Positions 35,715 through 44,561 of a stretch of DNA of 52,834 nucleotides are shown here, piece by piece. The notes beneath the pieces were generated by a model. That model made no database searches and was not told the origin of the DNA. It saw only the letters and a program-made list of their open reading frames with translations. Source of the DNA: Methanothermococcus sp. SCGC AD-155-C09 (GTDB lineage: Archaea > AGJL01 > Methanococci > Methanococcales > Methanococcaceae); contig JAHEQB010000032.1 of NCBI GenBank assembly GCA_019561555.1, positions 1 through 52,834 on the forward strand, written 5' to 3'. A program made the translations under genes and the position numbers. Numbering within the stretch: position 1 is the first letter of the stretch; each line of letters begins with the position of its first letter.

Positions 35715-36056
35715 ATTTATGAACAAAACTATTTATAATAAATAAAAAACCTTTTCAAAAAATAATTAAAAAAATAATATAAAATTAAAAATAAAAAATA
35801 ACTAAGATAAAAATAGATAATTCAAAATTTAAAAGTACCTAAAAAGAAGTAAAAACATAAAAGGTAGAAATACTACCATTTTCCCCTATGTTCTCTAAGC
35901 AATAGGAAAAGTGTACTTCTTAATAGTACTAGCATTATGAACCTTGTCTAAGGAAGATAAATATATATTTACAGTAAAATTCTTTTTATTAATGTTTTAT
36001 CTTTTTATCATATTAATTATATTAAGATTATAAGTATAAATATCATATGCATGACT
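35715..36056 (+). repeat. Dispersed hairpin element, copy 12
   Basis: The left end is TTTATGAACAAAACTATTTA, the core at 35845-35925 is AAAAACATAAAAGGTAGAAA, then GTTCTCTAAGCAATAGG and TACTTCTTAATAG. The stretch AGCATTATGAAC follows, and the right end is AATATCATATGCATGACTA near 36040-36056. Confidence 0.6.
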
Positions 36057-36084
36057 AAAATAAAAATATAAAAAATTATTATAA

Positions 36085-36240
36085 AAAATAAAAATATAGG
36101 AGTAATATAAAAATTATTTTTTAAAATTTTAGGAGAAAGACTCTAAATTACAGAGAGGGGCACTGTCATCATTTTTATAGTAAGATACAGGATTCTACTT
36201 TCCTACTTTGAATATAGGGGTATTATGCACCTAACTATAT
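36085..36240 (-). repeat. Decayed element, copy 13
   Basis: A decayed core (AGAGAGGGGCACTGTCATC, then GGATTCTACTTTCCTAC) is followed by an IS630-type end, GTATTATGCACCTAACTATA. It lies about 35 bp before the next gene. Confidence 0.4.
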
Positions 36241-36275
36241 TTTATTAGAATATAACTTATGTAGAGAGGAATTCC

Positions 36276-37130
36276 ATGGCAGAGGGCAATAATAACCATA
36301 GTAATTACAGTACTGCTAAAAATCCACTGAAAAAAAAGGTAGAAATAGTTTCAAATCTGTCCCTTCAAAAGAAAATAACTGGTATTTTGTTAGCAATTTT
36401 TGGAGTAATACTTCTAATTAATGGATACTTTAACAATACTGTGTATTTTATAAATTTAGGGATAGGATTGATAGTTATAGGATGGATTTTGTTAATATTC
36501 TCCTATGAAAGGTATATAAAATATGACATTACTTCCAATGTACTCAATGACTATATGGACATAATTAAAAAATTAATAAAGGAATTAAACATAGAAACAG
36601 ATGGAATAGTTATACCTCCAAAGGAAAATTTAAAGGATGGTTGTATATATTTGCCACTACATAGGGATTTTAAAATAAATTTTAGTTTAATAGATGATAG
36701 TACGCTATTTGTAAATTCTGATAATAGGGATGAAATGGGTATTATATTACCCCCCTTGGGTAAGGGATTAATAAAGTTGTTAAAAAAATATAGGGGAGAA
36801 TATAACGTCCCTTTGAAAGAAAAAAACGATATAGAGGAATTATTAGAATACTTAGATTACTTTTTAACTCTATTTCAAGTGGGAAATAATATTGAGGTAA
36901 AAATTCACAATAAAGATATTGTGATCATATCCTATAGAATAGTGGATAATTCCCTATGTAAAAAACTTCAAAGAGAGGAATTATGTAATAAATGCCCATG
37001 TCCTATATGTGGGGCCATAGTATTAATTATTGCAGAATTTTTAAATGAGGCATTAAAAATAGAGAGTATAGTGGAAAAAAATAAAATAGTAACTATAAAA
37101 TTAAAAATTATAAGGAATATTTTAAAATAA
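36276..37130 (+). CDS. Membrane protein of unknown function
   Basis: I do not recognise this 284-residue protein with confidence. A basic N-terminus (about 40 residues) leads to two membrane helices (ITGILLAIFGVILLINGYF and FINLGIGLIVIGWILLIFSY). A cytoplasmic domain of about 190 residues follows, with IVIPPKENLKDGCIYLPL and GIILPPLGKGLIKLLKKYRG, and near the C-terminus CNKCPCPICGAIVLIIAE, a CxxCxCxxC cluster that could bind metal. Similar two-helix plus soluble-domain proteins occur beside MoxR/DUF58 genes in other archaea. The ATG follows GAGAGG. The next small membrane gene starts 32 bp later. Confidence 0.7.
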   Translation: MAEGNNNHSNYSTAKNPLKKKVEIVSNLSLQKKITGILLAIFGVILLINGYFNNTVYFINLGIGLIVIGWILLIFSYERYIKYDITSNVLNDYMDIIKKLIKELNIETDGIVIPPKENLKDGCIYLPLHRDFKINFSLIDDSTLFVNSDNRDEMGIILPPLGKGLIKLLKKYRGEYNVPLKEKNDIEELLEYLDYFLTLFQVGNNIEVKIHNKDIVIISYRIVDNSLCKKLQREELCNKCPCPICGAIVLIIAEFLNEALKIESIVEKNKIVTIKLKIIRNILK

Positions 37131-37162
37131 AATAAATTATATTCCCTATTCCCGGTGGAAAT

Positions 37163-37405
37163 ATGAATCATAAATTAATATTTTTAATAGTTTTAACATT
37201 GTTTATAGCATTTATCTCCATCTTTGTTAATGAAGTCAAACTCTTTTTAATTTTACTGTTGATATGTTTTCTACTGTTGTACTCACTAATGGGTCATTAC
37301 TTTAATAGAAGAATCCAAAATAATTTAAATATAATACTTTACTTAGGTATTGGGGTATTTATGGTTATTGTATTTCAAAAGGCCATGGAAATTCTTAATG
37401 GTTGA
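37163..37405 (+). CDS. Small membrane protein of unknown function
   Basis: This 80-residue protein is almost entirely hydrophobic, with three helices: FLIVLTLFIAFISIFV, FLILLLICFLLLYSLM and ILYLGIGVFMVIVFQ. The ATG follows CGGTGG. It probably forms an operon with the preceding gene. Its last codons overlap the convergent gene by about 10 bp. No family is recognised. Confidence 0.65.
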   Translation: MNHKLIFLIVLTLFIAFISIFVNEVKLFLILLLICFLLLYSLMGHYFNRRIQNNLNIILYLGIGVFMVIVFQKAMEILNG

Positions 37406-38000
37406 TATTTTTAACTTTATACAGTAATATAAACAATCCCACAAAACCTAATAATATCGAGATCTGAGACCTTGGATAGGACAAAATATCTGGAAAATTT
37501 ATATAAAGTAAATATATAATACCTAAGGGAATTAAAACCCCCATTGCAATTTTTATTAATAAATTTTTGTTTATATTGGGAATATCCCCTTTAAAGTTTA
37601 AGTAGGTTCCATAAATTAAAATGAGTATATATGTTAGGGTTAATATTATATCACTTTTTTCTATATTGAGTATGGCAAGTAAAATATATACCAACAAAGG
37701 GATTAAAAATACTCCAAGTACTCTAATATCCCATATAACATCTCTTTTAAATAGGGCCTCCAAATAGAGAATTGATGGAAATAGGGCATATACTATTACA
37801 TAGAACATATTTAAGGAAAAAATATTTTTAATTATTATTAGATTAGATAACCACAGTAGTGTAATTAAATAAGCCATAAAACCCCAAAATTTTTTAAAAT
37901 GGGACAATATATAGGATAATAGGATACCTATTAATATATAATTTTTATAGGGAATATTAATAAACATTATTCCCTCTAAGAGTAGTATTAATCTGTACAT
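37395..38000 (-). CDS. Multi-spanning membrane protein of unknown function
   Basis: This 201-residue protein has about six or seven predicted helices and almost no loops longer than ten residues. Segments include MAYLITLLWLSNLIII, FYVIVYALFPSILYLEAL, VLGVFLIPLLVYILLAI and QISILLGFVGLFILLY. No catalytic motif is visible. ATG 38000 follows GGATGTG. It is transcribed in the same direction as the DUF58 / MoxR / DUF4350 genes, but a 1-kb repeat array lies between them. Confidence 0.65.
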   Translation of the reverse strand: MYRLILLLEGIMFINIPYKNYILIGILLSYILSHFKKFWGFMAYLITLLWLSNLIIIKNIFSLNMFYVIVYALFPSILYLEALFKRDVIWDIRVLGVFLIPLLVYILLAILNIEKSDIILTLTYILILIYGTYLNFKGDIPNINKNLLIKIAMGVLIPLGIIYLLYINFPDILSYPRSQISILLGFVGLFILLYKVKNINH

Positions 38001-38039
38001 AATAACACATCCTGTAATAATTTATAGTCTAACATATAA

Positions 38040-38500
38040 TATCTTAAACTTAAATCTAAATATAAATAATATAATAAAAAAGATAAAAAAAGATAGAATA
38101 TATAAAGAGAAATATTTTAAGTCCCACTCATTAAGTATAACTTTCATAATAAATCCTTAGGGAGGAGTACCCTTTCTCCAAAGTGCTTAGGAGCACTTAA
38201 GGGAATAATACTAAGATTTTACTTTTTATGTGATCTCTCTTAGGTATATTAAAATCTTATGATCTTAAATACTTTTATTTTTTATTAATAATTTTAATTA
38301 TTCTTTATTTTTTTAATTTAAAATTTTTAATTTTTTTATCTATATTACGTTATATTTTTATTAGTATTAAATTTTTATTTTTTCTATTTATTTTTTGTTC
38401 TTTATAATAATCTTTATTTTTTTAAAAAATAAATTTTATAGATCCTTTATTTTTATAATAATTATTTTTTGGGTTTTTAATAAGAATTAGATTTTTTTAT
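38040..38500 (-). repeat. Dispersed hairpin element, copy 14
   Basis: The end TATAGTCTAACATATAAT lies at 38040. The core at 38115-38230 reads TTAAGTCCCACTC, then CTTTCATAATAAATCC, TCCAAAGTGCTTAGGAGCAC and GATTTTACTTTTTATGTG. The far arm ends in GGGTTTTTAATAAGAATTAG at 38469-38488, a segment that recurs exactly at 38941-38960. Confidence 0.6.
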
Positions 38501-38504
38501 TTTA

Positions 38505-38817
38505 ATATAAATAAAATACTTTAAGTCCATCTACTTTGGCCTAATTATAAACTTTCATAATATCATCTTGTCAAAAGATTACCTCGTTCTCCAGTGCTTA
38601 GGAATATAAGGAGAATAATGGGAGAATTTCTACTTTTTATTATTTCCCTCTTAGATATTTTAAAATCTTAAATTATTCTATTTTGTTTTTTATATCCTTT
38701 ATTTTTTATTAATTTTTTGTTTTTATATTAGTAATTTTTTAATTATTATTTTAGGATCTCTAATGAGAATTAAGGCATTTGTTTTTTACTATAAGGGTTT
38801 TATTTAAGACTATAACT
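38505..38817 (-). repeat. Dispersed hairpin element, copy 15
   Basis: The left end is missing because copy 14 abuts it. The core at 38520-38650 is TTTAAGTCCATCTAC, then AACTTTCATAATATCATC, TCTCCAGTGCTTAGGAATAT and AGAATTTCTACTTTTTA. The far arm has GAGAATTAAGGCATTTG and ends TTTAAGACTATA near 38817. Confidence 0.6.
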
Positions 38818-38998
38818 ATTTTATTATAAATATTTAATTTTTTATATTTGTTTTATATTTTTATTATTTTTTTAATTTTCTATTTTTTATTGAATATGCT
38901 ATAATTATTCTTTTTTTTATTTTTATAATAATTATTTTTTGGGTTTTTAATAAGAATTAGATTTTATTTACTGTAAATAGTTTTGTCCATGACTACAA
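38818..38998 (-). repeat. Dispersed hairpin element, far arm only, copy 16
   Basis: Only the distal arm remains: T/A-rich sequence with TTTTGGGTTTTTAATAAGAA and the end AATAGTTTTGTCCATGACTA at 38976-38995. About 48 bp are identical to the end of copy 14, so it arose by local duplication or recombination. Confidence 0.55.
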
Positions 38999-39011
38999 TA
39001 TCCTTTCTATT

Positions 39012-40364
39012 TTACCTATTTTTCATTTTATTTATAATGTCATTAATATTATCCTTATGGGCCACATCTACAACAATAACCCCTCTTTTTTTCAGATCCC
39101 TTATAATTTTTGTCCTATTTTCATAGTGCTTATATAATTTTATTGATAAATCCTCATTAAATAATTCTTTTTTATCCAAATTAAAAGAGGGAGTATAAAG
39201 GGCATATATTATTACCTTAAACCCTCTCCTAATTAAAATATTTATACTTTTGAAAAGGGGTATTATATTTGATTCCAAATCTGTAAATATTACTACAGTT
39301 CCAATCTTCATCTTTATTAAAAGTTTTGCACATTCAAAGATACCAAAACTTCCCCTGCCCTTTTTTGAGAGGTAGGAATGCAATATACAACTGTCCTCTG
39401 TATCTTCTTTGTTGTAGGTACTATTACTTCTATAAATATTTTCAACATTGGGGATGTATTTTTCCAACATAATTGGTTTAATACTTAAGAGATCATTAAC
39501 AATCTCCCCCCCTTTAAGTGTGTTTTTGGATAGATACTTCCTATTAACCCCTTTAATTAGATGGGTCTTTAAAATTCTATAATCGTCATAAATAATAACA
39601 TTTAAATCATTACCCTTATTGCCCTTTATAATGTTTAAAAGTAGTGTTGTGGCATAGTTAATTTTATTCCTATCCTCTCTGGTGGATTTCCTCATACTAC
39701 TTCCAATATCCAGTAGGCAGTAGATAACTCTATCCTCCAGATGGGTAAGTTTTCTAACAATCAACCTACCCACTGTAAAGGATTTTTTCCAATCTATTCT
39801 TTTAAAATCCTCTCCTATCTCATAATGTTTTAACTCATCAATTTCTGGTTCTATTATACCCTTGGACAATAGGGCCATCTGGCTTTCTTTACCTATATTA
39901 TACTTCAATCCTTCAATTGAAGGTTCAACATAAAGTTTAAATGATTTATTATATTCTATACTAATTAATTCCCTTAAATCATACACTTTGCCTGTTATAT
40001 TTAATATAAACTCTCCCTTTTTATGGGGTATTGTATTTATTAGGTACTGCAGAATATCTCCATTATTTAACTTCTTTAATAAATTGTAGGATAATATCCC
40101 ATGGGGCGAGGAAAAATTTAAAGAGGGAATATTATCTTTTTTATGAACATTAACTATTATCTTTGAATAATTACGCTCCTTTAGGGTAATATCCTCCAAT
40201 TCAACATCTATTTTTAAATTGGCAATATTCTCTATATAATAAATATATAAAAAAATAAAAATTCCAAGGAACGTTATATATAAATTATTCAATAGATATC
40301 CACAGGCAAAAGAAATTACCCCAAACCTGGAAAGTATTGTTAAGTATGCTGTTGCCCTATCCAT
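39012..40364 (-). CDS. DUF58 / von Willebrand A-like domain protein
   Basis: This 450-residue protein is the usual partner of MoxR ATPases. Two N-terminal membrane helices (residues 10-50) are followed by a beta-rich domain. The DUF58 signature lies near residues 178-215 (LKHYEIGEDFKRIDWKKSFTVGRL), then a VWA-like fold with CLLDIGSSMRKSTREDRNK, whose DxGxS resembles the metal-ion site DxSxS with one change. The C-terminal third (TVVIFTDLESNI, then VIIYALYTP) completes the fold. ATG 40364 follows GGGGATT. It lies 43 bp downstream of moxR in the same operon. It may help assemble or insert a membrane complex (family inference). Confidence 0.88.
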   Translation of the reverse strand: MDRATAYLTILSRFGVISFACGYLLNNLYITFLGIFIFLYIYYIENIANLKIDVELEDITLKERNYSKIIVNVHKKDNIPSLNFSSPHGILSYNLLKKLNNGDILQYLINTIPHKKGEFILNITGKVYDLRELISIEYNKSFKLYVEPSIEGLKYNIGKESQMALLSKGIIEPEIDELKHYEIGEDFKRIDWKKSFTVGRLIVRKLTHLEDRVIYCLLDIGSSMRKSTREDRNKINYATTLLLNIIKGNKGNDLNVIIYDDYRILKTHLIKGVNRKYLSKNTLKGGEIVNDLLSIKPIMLEKYIPNVENIYRSNSTYNKEDTEDSCILHSYLSKKGRGSFGIFECAKLLIKMKIGTVVIFTDLESNIIPLFKSINILIRRGFKVIIYALYTPSFNLDKKELFNEDLSIKLYKHYENRTKIIRDLKKRGVIVVDVAHKDNINDIINKMKNR

Positions 40365-40407
40365 TAAATCCCCTTTATCTTTAAGAATGGTTAAATATTA
40401 TCATTAA

Positions 40408-41352
40408 TTAATCATATCTAAAATCTCCCTTTGGTACCTCTACCCTATTAAGTATCTCCCTTAGAACCTCCTCTACAGGGGCCTCTACATCATAATCCAA
40501 TATTATTCTATGACTTAAAACTTTAAATACGTTGTTTTTAACATCATCGGGAATTACATAGGTCCTATCCTGGAGATAGGCATTGGCTTTTGCTACCTTT
40601 AGTAGTTGCACTGCAGCCCTTGTACTGGCTCCCAATGCAATTCTACTATCCTTCCTAGTATGTACTACAATATCTCTAATATATTTTAATATGGCTCTGG
40701 AAACATAAATATTATCTACATTGTTAAAAACTTCCTTTAGGGTATTGGTATCCAAAATGGTGTTTATTTTATTGCCTTCACCGTTACTATTGCATTTTAA
40801 AATCAATGCTTTTAATTCTTCCTCATCACTTAAATAACCGATATTTGATTTTATCATGAATCTATCCAACTGTGCAGTGGGCAGTGAATATACTCCCTCA
40901 AATTCAATAGGGTTTTGAGTTGCAATAACTATAAAGGGTTTTGGTAAGGGATAGGTTTTTCCCCCAACAGATACACTATTTTCCTCCATAGCCTCCAATA
41001 GTGCAGATTGGGTTTTTGGAGACATCCTGTTCATTTCATCTACAAGTAAAATGTTGGAAAATATTGGACCTGGGATATATTGAAATTTTCCTGAATGTAT
41101 ATTGTATACCTCACCACCAGTTATATCTGAGGGTATTAAATCAGGAGTACCCTGTATTCTTGAGAATTTCAACCCCATACATTGGGAAAAGGATTTAGCA
41201 AGGGTGGTCTTTGCAAGCCCCGGAACACCCTCAAGTAGAATATGGCCTCCGCATATAAAACTTAAAAATAGATCTTTGATAATTTCATCCATTCCAATGA
41301 TCTCTTTCTTTATTTCACTGATTAATGTTTTAAAAACCATGATTTCATCCAT
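40408..41352 (-). CDS. MoxR-family AAA+ ATPase
   Basis: This 314-residue AAA+ chaperone-like ATPase has Walker A in EGVPGLAKTTLAKSF, Walker B in NILLVDEMNRMSPKTQSALLEAMEE, sensor 1 in FIVIATQNPIEFEG, the arginine-finger region AQLDRFMIK and a C-terminal lid with GASTRAAVQLLKVAKA. MoxR proteins act with a DUF58/VWA partner, present next door. ATG 41352 has no clear ribosome binding site and a second in-frame ATG at 41340 is possible. The upstream 560-bp spacer holds a repeat, and the DUF4350 gene lies beyond it on the same strand. Confidence 0.92.
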   Translation of the reverse strand: MDEIMVFKTLISEIKKEIIGMDEIIKDLFLSFICGGHILLEGVPGLAKTTLAKSFSQCMGLKFSRIQGTPDLIPSDITGGEVYNIHSGKFQYIPGPIFSNILLVDEMNRMSPKTQSALLEAMEENSVSVGGKTYPLPKPFIVIATQNPIEFEGVYSLPTAQLDRFMIKSNIGYLSDEEELKALILKCNSNGEGNKINTILDTNTLKEVFNNVDNIYVSRAILKYIRDIVVHTRKDSRIALGASTRAAVQLLKVAKANAYLQDRTYVIPDDVKNNVFKVLSHRIILDYDVEAPVEEVLREILNRVEVPKGDFRYD

Positions 41353-41454
41353 TTGTTAATTTTATATCAAGTCAAACAAGTGATAATTTATAATCTAAAT
41401 ATAAATAATAAATAATTAATAATGAAAATAAGATAGGGAATTAAAATATTAATA

Positions 41455-41840
41455 AAGAGAAATACTTTAATTTTCTATTTTAACATATAGGTTAATAACT
41501 TTTCTTGTAAAGAAGAATTTTAATATAAATACATTATTTTATTTGAATGTATCTCTACATTGCCTTAAACTAAGATTTATAATGCATTATCATTAAGAAT
41601 TACTTTTTTCTTAGTACTTAGGAGTACCTAAAGGGGTAATGCTAAGATTTCTACTTTTTATGTATTTATTCTTTATAAGTATTTAAAGCCTTAAGTTATC
41701 TATTATTGTTTTAATTTACTGTTCTTTATTTTTTATTTTTAATATTAATTAATTTTTTAATTATTTTATTAATTTAATTTCTATATATTATTTTTTATTT
41801 TCTTTTAAAATTAAGATTTTTTATTATTAGATAATATTTA
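41455..41840 (-). repeat. Dispersed hairpin element, copy 17
   Basis: The start is decayed (TAATTTATAATCTAAATATA near 41390 may be its end). The core at 41575-41675 reads TAATGCATTATCATTAAG, then TTCTTAGTACTTAGGAGTAC and AGATTTCTACTTTTTATG. A T-rich arm follows. It separates the moxR operon from the DUF4350 gene; no ORF is seen in the spacer. Confidence 0.5.
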
Positions 41841-41909
41841 AACTAATATTTTATATTCCCAAATATAAATACAATAATATAAATTTATCTTAAAAATCCA
41901 CAATATGAT

Positions 41910-42899
41910 TTACATTATTTTATTTATAATCTTATAAAGTATAGATTTGTTTAGGCCATATTTTTTACCAATATTCTCTATAAATATATCAATATGTGAA
42001 TTAACATCCTGTTTAGAATTATTATCTTTAATATTAAAATTTCCAAATTTTTTTATTAAATTTTTAAATAACACACCTATACCCTTTGATACCACCATAA
42101 TTATTAAAATTGTGGTAAATAAATAACTTATAAATTCAGAAGTTATATTGTTATTATCAACAGTTATTGTAACAATATTTTGAGGATTTACATCGGAATG
42201 ATGATATTCATCAAAGTATATGGCATTCTTATCTGAATAATTAAAGTAATCCTTTAAAAATTCTTTGTTATAGTTAAAGAGTTTATTTTTAAATAGGGTT
42301 GGATCGGAGATTAATATTATTTTACCCCCACCATAATTTTTTTCTAATATAAGAGGATAGCGAGATTCATCCCTTGGTCTTGGATAATTGCCTATATTAC
42401 TGGAATCACTGGAATACATTATAACAGTGCCATTGCCCTTACCCATTATTGTGGAGGGATTTTCCAATATAATATATCCATTGCTATAAAATTCTACAGG
42501 CTTTATTACATCATACAGTGGCCTTTCAGAGAACCTATAGGATAGGTTCATATACTTTAAAATACTATTACCACTGTTGAAATTATCTGCAATAACAAGG
42601 ATATTTCCAGAGGATAGATAATCTTTTAAATTCTCTACCTCTTCCTCTGTAAATTCAACATCTGGAGATATTATAAACAGAACAGAATTTTCCCTTAAAT
42701 CCTCTCTATTGTAGGGATATATTAAAGGCCTTGTTTTATCATTTGAATCATACATTAATTTAAAAAAACTGGAGCAACCCTCTTCATTTTTATTAAATAC
42801 ACTGTAGGGTTGAGTGGTTTTAATTGTTGGTATGGCCATAGGCATGATTATAAATCCTACCAACAACACTGTAAGTAAAATGAAGTATTCCATTTTCAT
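41910..42899 (-). CDS. DUF4350-type membrane protein
   Basis: This 329-residue protein of the DUF4350 type is often encoded with MoxR and DUF58. An N-terminal helix (FILLTVLLVGFIIMPMAI) leads to an outer, GATase1-like sandwich: CSSFFKLMYDS, NSVLFIISPDVEFTEEEV, LKDYLSSGNILVIADNF, GGGKIILISDPTLFKN and YFDEYHHSD, then a second helix near residue 260 (FISYLFTTILIIMVVSKGIG) and a cytoplasmic tail of 60 residues. ATG 42899 follows AGGTGCC. The set moxR-DUF58-DUF4350 normally has a transglutaminase-like partner; none is seen here. Confidence 0.82.
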   Translation of the reverse strand: MKMEYFILLTVLLVGFIIMPMAIPTIKTTQPYSVFNKNEEGCSSFFKLMYDSNDKTRPLIYPYNREDLRENSVLFIISPDVEFTEEEVENLKDYLSSGNILVIADNFNSGNSILKYMNLSYRFSERPLYDVIKPVEFYSNGYIILENPSTIMGKGNGTVIMYSSDSSNIGNYPRPRDESRYPLILEKNYGGGKIILISDPTLFKNKLFNYNKEFLKDYFNYSDKNAIYFDEYHHSDVNPQNIVTITVDNNNITSEFISYLFTTILIIMVVSKGIGVLFKNLIKKFGNFNIKDNNSKQDVNSHIDIFIENIGKKYGLNKSILYKIINKIM

Positions 42900-43019
42900 A
42901 GAATGGCACCTAAGTTTTAATAACTTCTAAATTTAATTAACAATAACCATTAAAAATAATAAATTTAATAAAAATTAATATTATATAAATACTATTAAAT
43001 GTATTAAATTATTACTATT

Positions 43020-43280
43020 ATTTAGATATATTAATATAATGATTAAATAATAGTATGGAGATATATTTTCAAGTCCCTCCAACTTGAATTAATATATGTT
43101 TTATAATACTATCTTTAGGGAGAATTGTTCTTTTTCTCAGTGCTTAGAAGTATCTAACGGAGATAATATAGGATTTCTGTTTTTTATTATTTACTCCTCT
43201 TTGATATTTAAAACCTTATTCTATATTTCATTTTAATTATATTTTTATTTTATTATTTTTTTATAATATTTATATTTTAA
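43020..43280 (-). repeat. Dispersed hairpin element, copy 18
   Basis: The core at 43065-43205 is TTTTCAAGTCCCTCCAAC, then GTTTTATAATACTATC, TTTCTCAGTGCTTAGAAG and GGATTTCTGTTTTTTATT. No clean ends are visible. It lies between the DUF4350 gene and arfB, which converge on neither side: both genes run on the minus strand. Confidence 0.5.
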
Positions 43281-43289
43281 AATAAATTT

Positions 43290-43961
43290 TTAAGAATCAA
43301 TTAAAGAATTAATACATTCTATACATTCATCAATGGCTCTTTTTAATATTCTCTCTCCAAGTTTTTTATCTATTTTAACCCCATGCCTCTCAACAATTTT
43401 GGCATCCCTGTCAATTAATTTATTTTTTTTCCTTGCCTCCTTTAATCCCACCATACCTATTTCAGGGTATTTTTTAAAATCATGATATTTTAATTTTTCT
43501 TCCTTTGCAATGCCTATAACACTTCCAAGGGATAATTCCTCAGTTCCTGCATGTATAAAGGTGATATTTTTTAAAATTATTTTTAAGTCATACTCCCTTT
43601 CTAAATCACTTAAATATTTAGATATAGGCACATTACCCCCATGGCAGTTTATTATTAATACCTTCTTAATACCTAATTTTTTACTCCAAGAGAGTATAAA
43701 CCTTAAATAATCCACAACATCCTCAGGTTTATTGTGTATTCCATGCCTTACATAGGAATACTCCATTGAGGGAAGAACTACCCCTAAGAATTTGGCACCT
43801 GTTAGTATGGACACCCTTAGGGAGAGATAGGAGGCAATTTTAGCATCAGTATCTATTGGCAGTGCAGTGCCATGGTTCTCTAAAAAGGAACCTAAGGCAA
43901 TAATTCCAACTTCATGGATCTTTTTATTTAATATATTTCCTGAATCTAATCTTAATTCCAA
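43290..43961 (-). CDS. arfB: FAPy deformylase of the creatininase family (riboflavin / F420 pathway)
   Basis: This enzyme removes the formyl group from 2-amino-5-formylamino-6-ribosylaminopyrimidinone 5'-phosphate, the second step of archaeal riboflavin and F420 synthesis. It is a metal enzyme of the creatininase fold: [25 protein letters not shown] (Glu, His, Asp ligands), [14 protein letters not shown] and [10 protein letters not shown], with [12 protein letters not shown] near the C-terminus. Length 223 fits the M. jannaschii protein. The start is TTG 43961 with GGGAG about 8 bases upstream; there is no in-frame ATG at the right place. It stands alone between repeat-bearing spacers. Confidence 0.85.
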   Translation of the reverse strand: MELRLDSGNILNKKIHEVGIIALGSFLENHGTALPIDTDAKIASYLSLRVSILTGAKFLGVVLPSMEYSYVRHGIHNKPEDVVDYLRFILSWSKKLGIKKVLIINCHGGNVPISKYLSDLEREYDLKIILKNITFIHAGTEELSLGSVIGIAKEEKLKYHDFKKYPEIGMVGLKEARKKNKLIDRDAKIVERHGVKIDKKLGERILKRAIDECIECINSLIDS

Positions 43962-44144
43962 TTTACTCCCTCTCTTTATATGTTTTAAATTAAAAATATA
44001 TATTTAAATATCATTATAAAATAATAGGACGAGTTCAGATAAGATATATATTAATAATAAATTATAAAAAAATATTATATATTCATATCATATAAAAATT
44101 ATAAAAATAAAATAATAATAAAAAATATAAATTTTCCATTATGC

Positions 44145-44190
44145 GTATTTCTCCTAATACTTCTAAGTATTGTAGAATAGTATTTATAAT
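44145..44190 (+). repeat. Fragment of the dispersed hairpin element, copy 19a
   Basis: A decayed apex, TTTCTCCTAATACTTCTAAG then TATTGTAGAATAG, is in the plus orientation. It is directly followed by a better copy in the other orientation, giving a head-to-head pair. Confidence 0.35.
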
Positions 44191-44408
44191 TAATTTCTTA
44201 TCTTTACACTTCCAGTACTTAGGGATGTAGAGGAGAGGGTAGGAATAGGAAATTTTTGTATTTTAAGTATTTACTTTTCTTTACTTTTTTAAATATTTAC
44301 TCTCTTTTTAGGAATTTAAATTATTAGATTATTTTAATTTAATTTTTTTATTTTTTTATTATTTTTTATTTTTATTCTTAATTTTTTTTAAATTTATGTT
44401 CTGACTAT
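44190..44408 (-). repeat. Dispersed hairpin element, copy 19b
   Basis: The core at 44195-44275 reads TCTTTACACTTCCAGTACTT, AGGGATGTAGAGGAGAGG and GGAAATTTTTGTATTTTAAG. The right end at 44390-44408 is AATTTATGTTCTGACTATA, a clear IS630-type terminus. Confidence 0.6.
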
Positions 44409-44561
44409 AATTTTTATTTATTTTTTAAATAATTTGTGGAGAAAACCCTCAATATCATAGAAGACATTGCACCCTATTATAGCAAAATAAAGGATTCTAC
44501 TCTCCCCTAAAATATAAAAAATTAACTTAAAGATTAATAAAATATATTTTTAATCTGTTAA

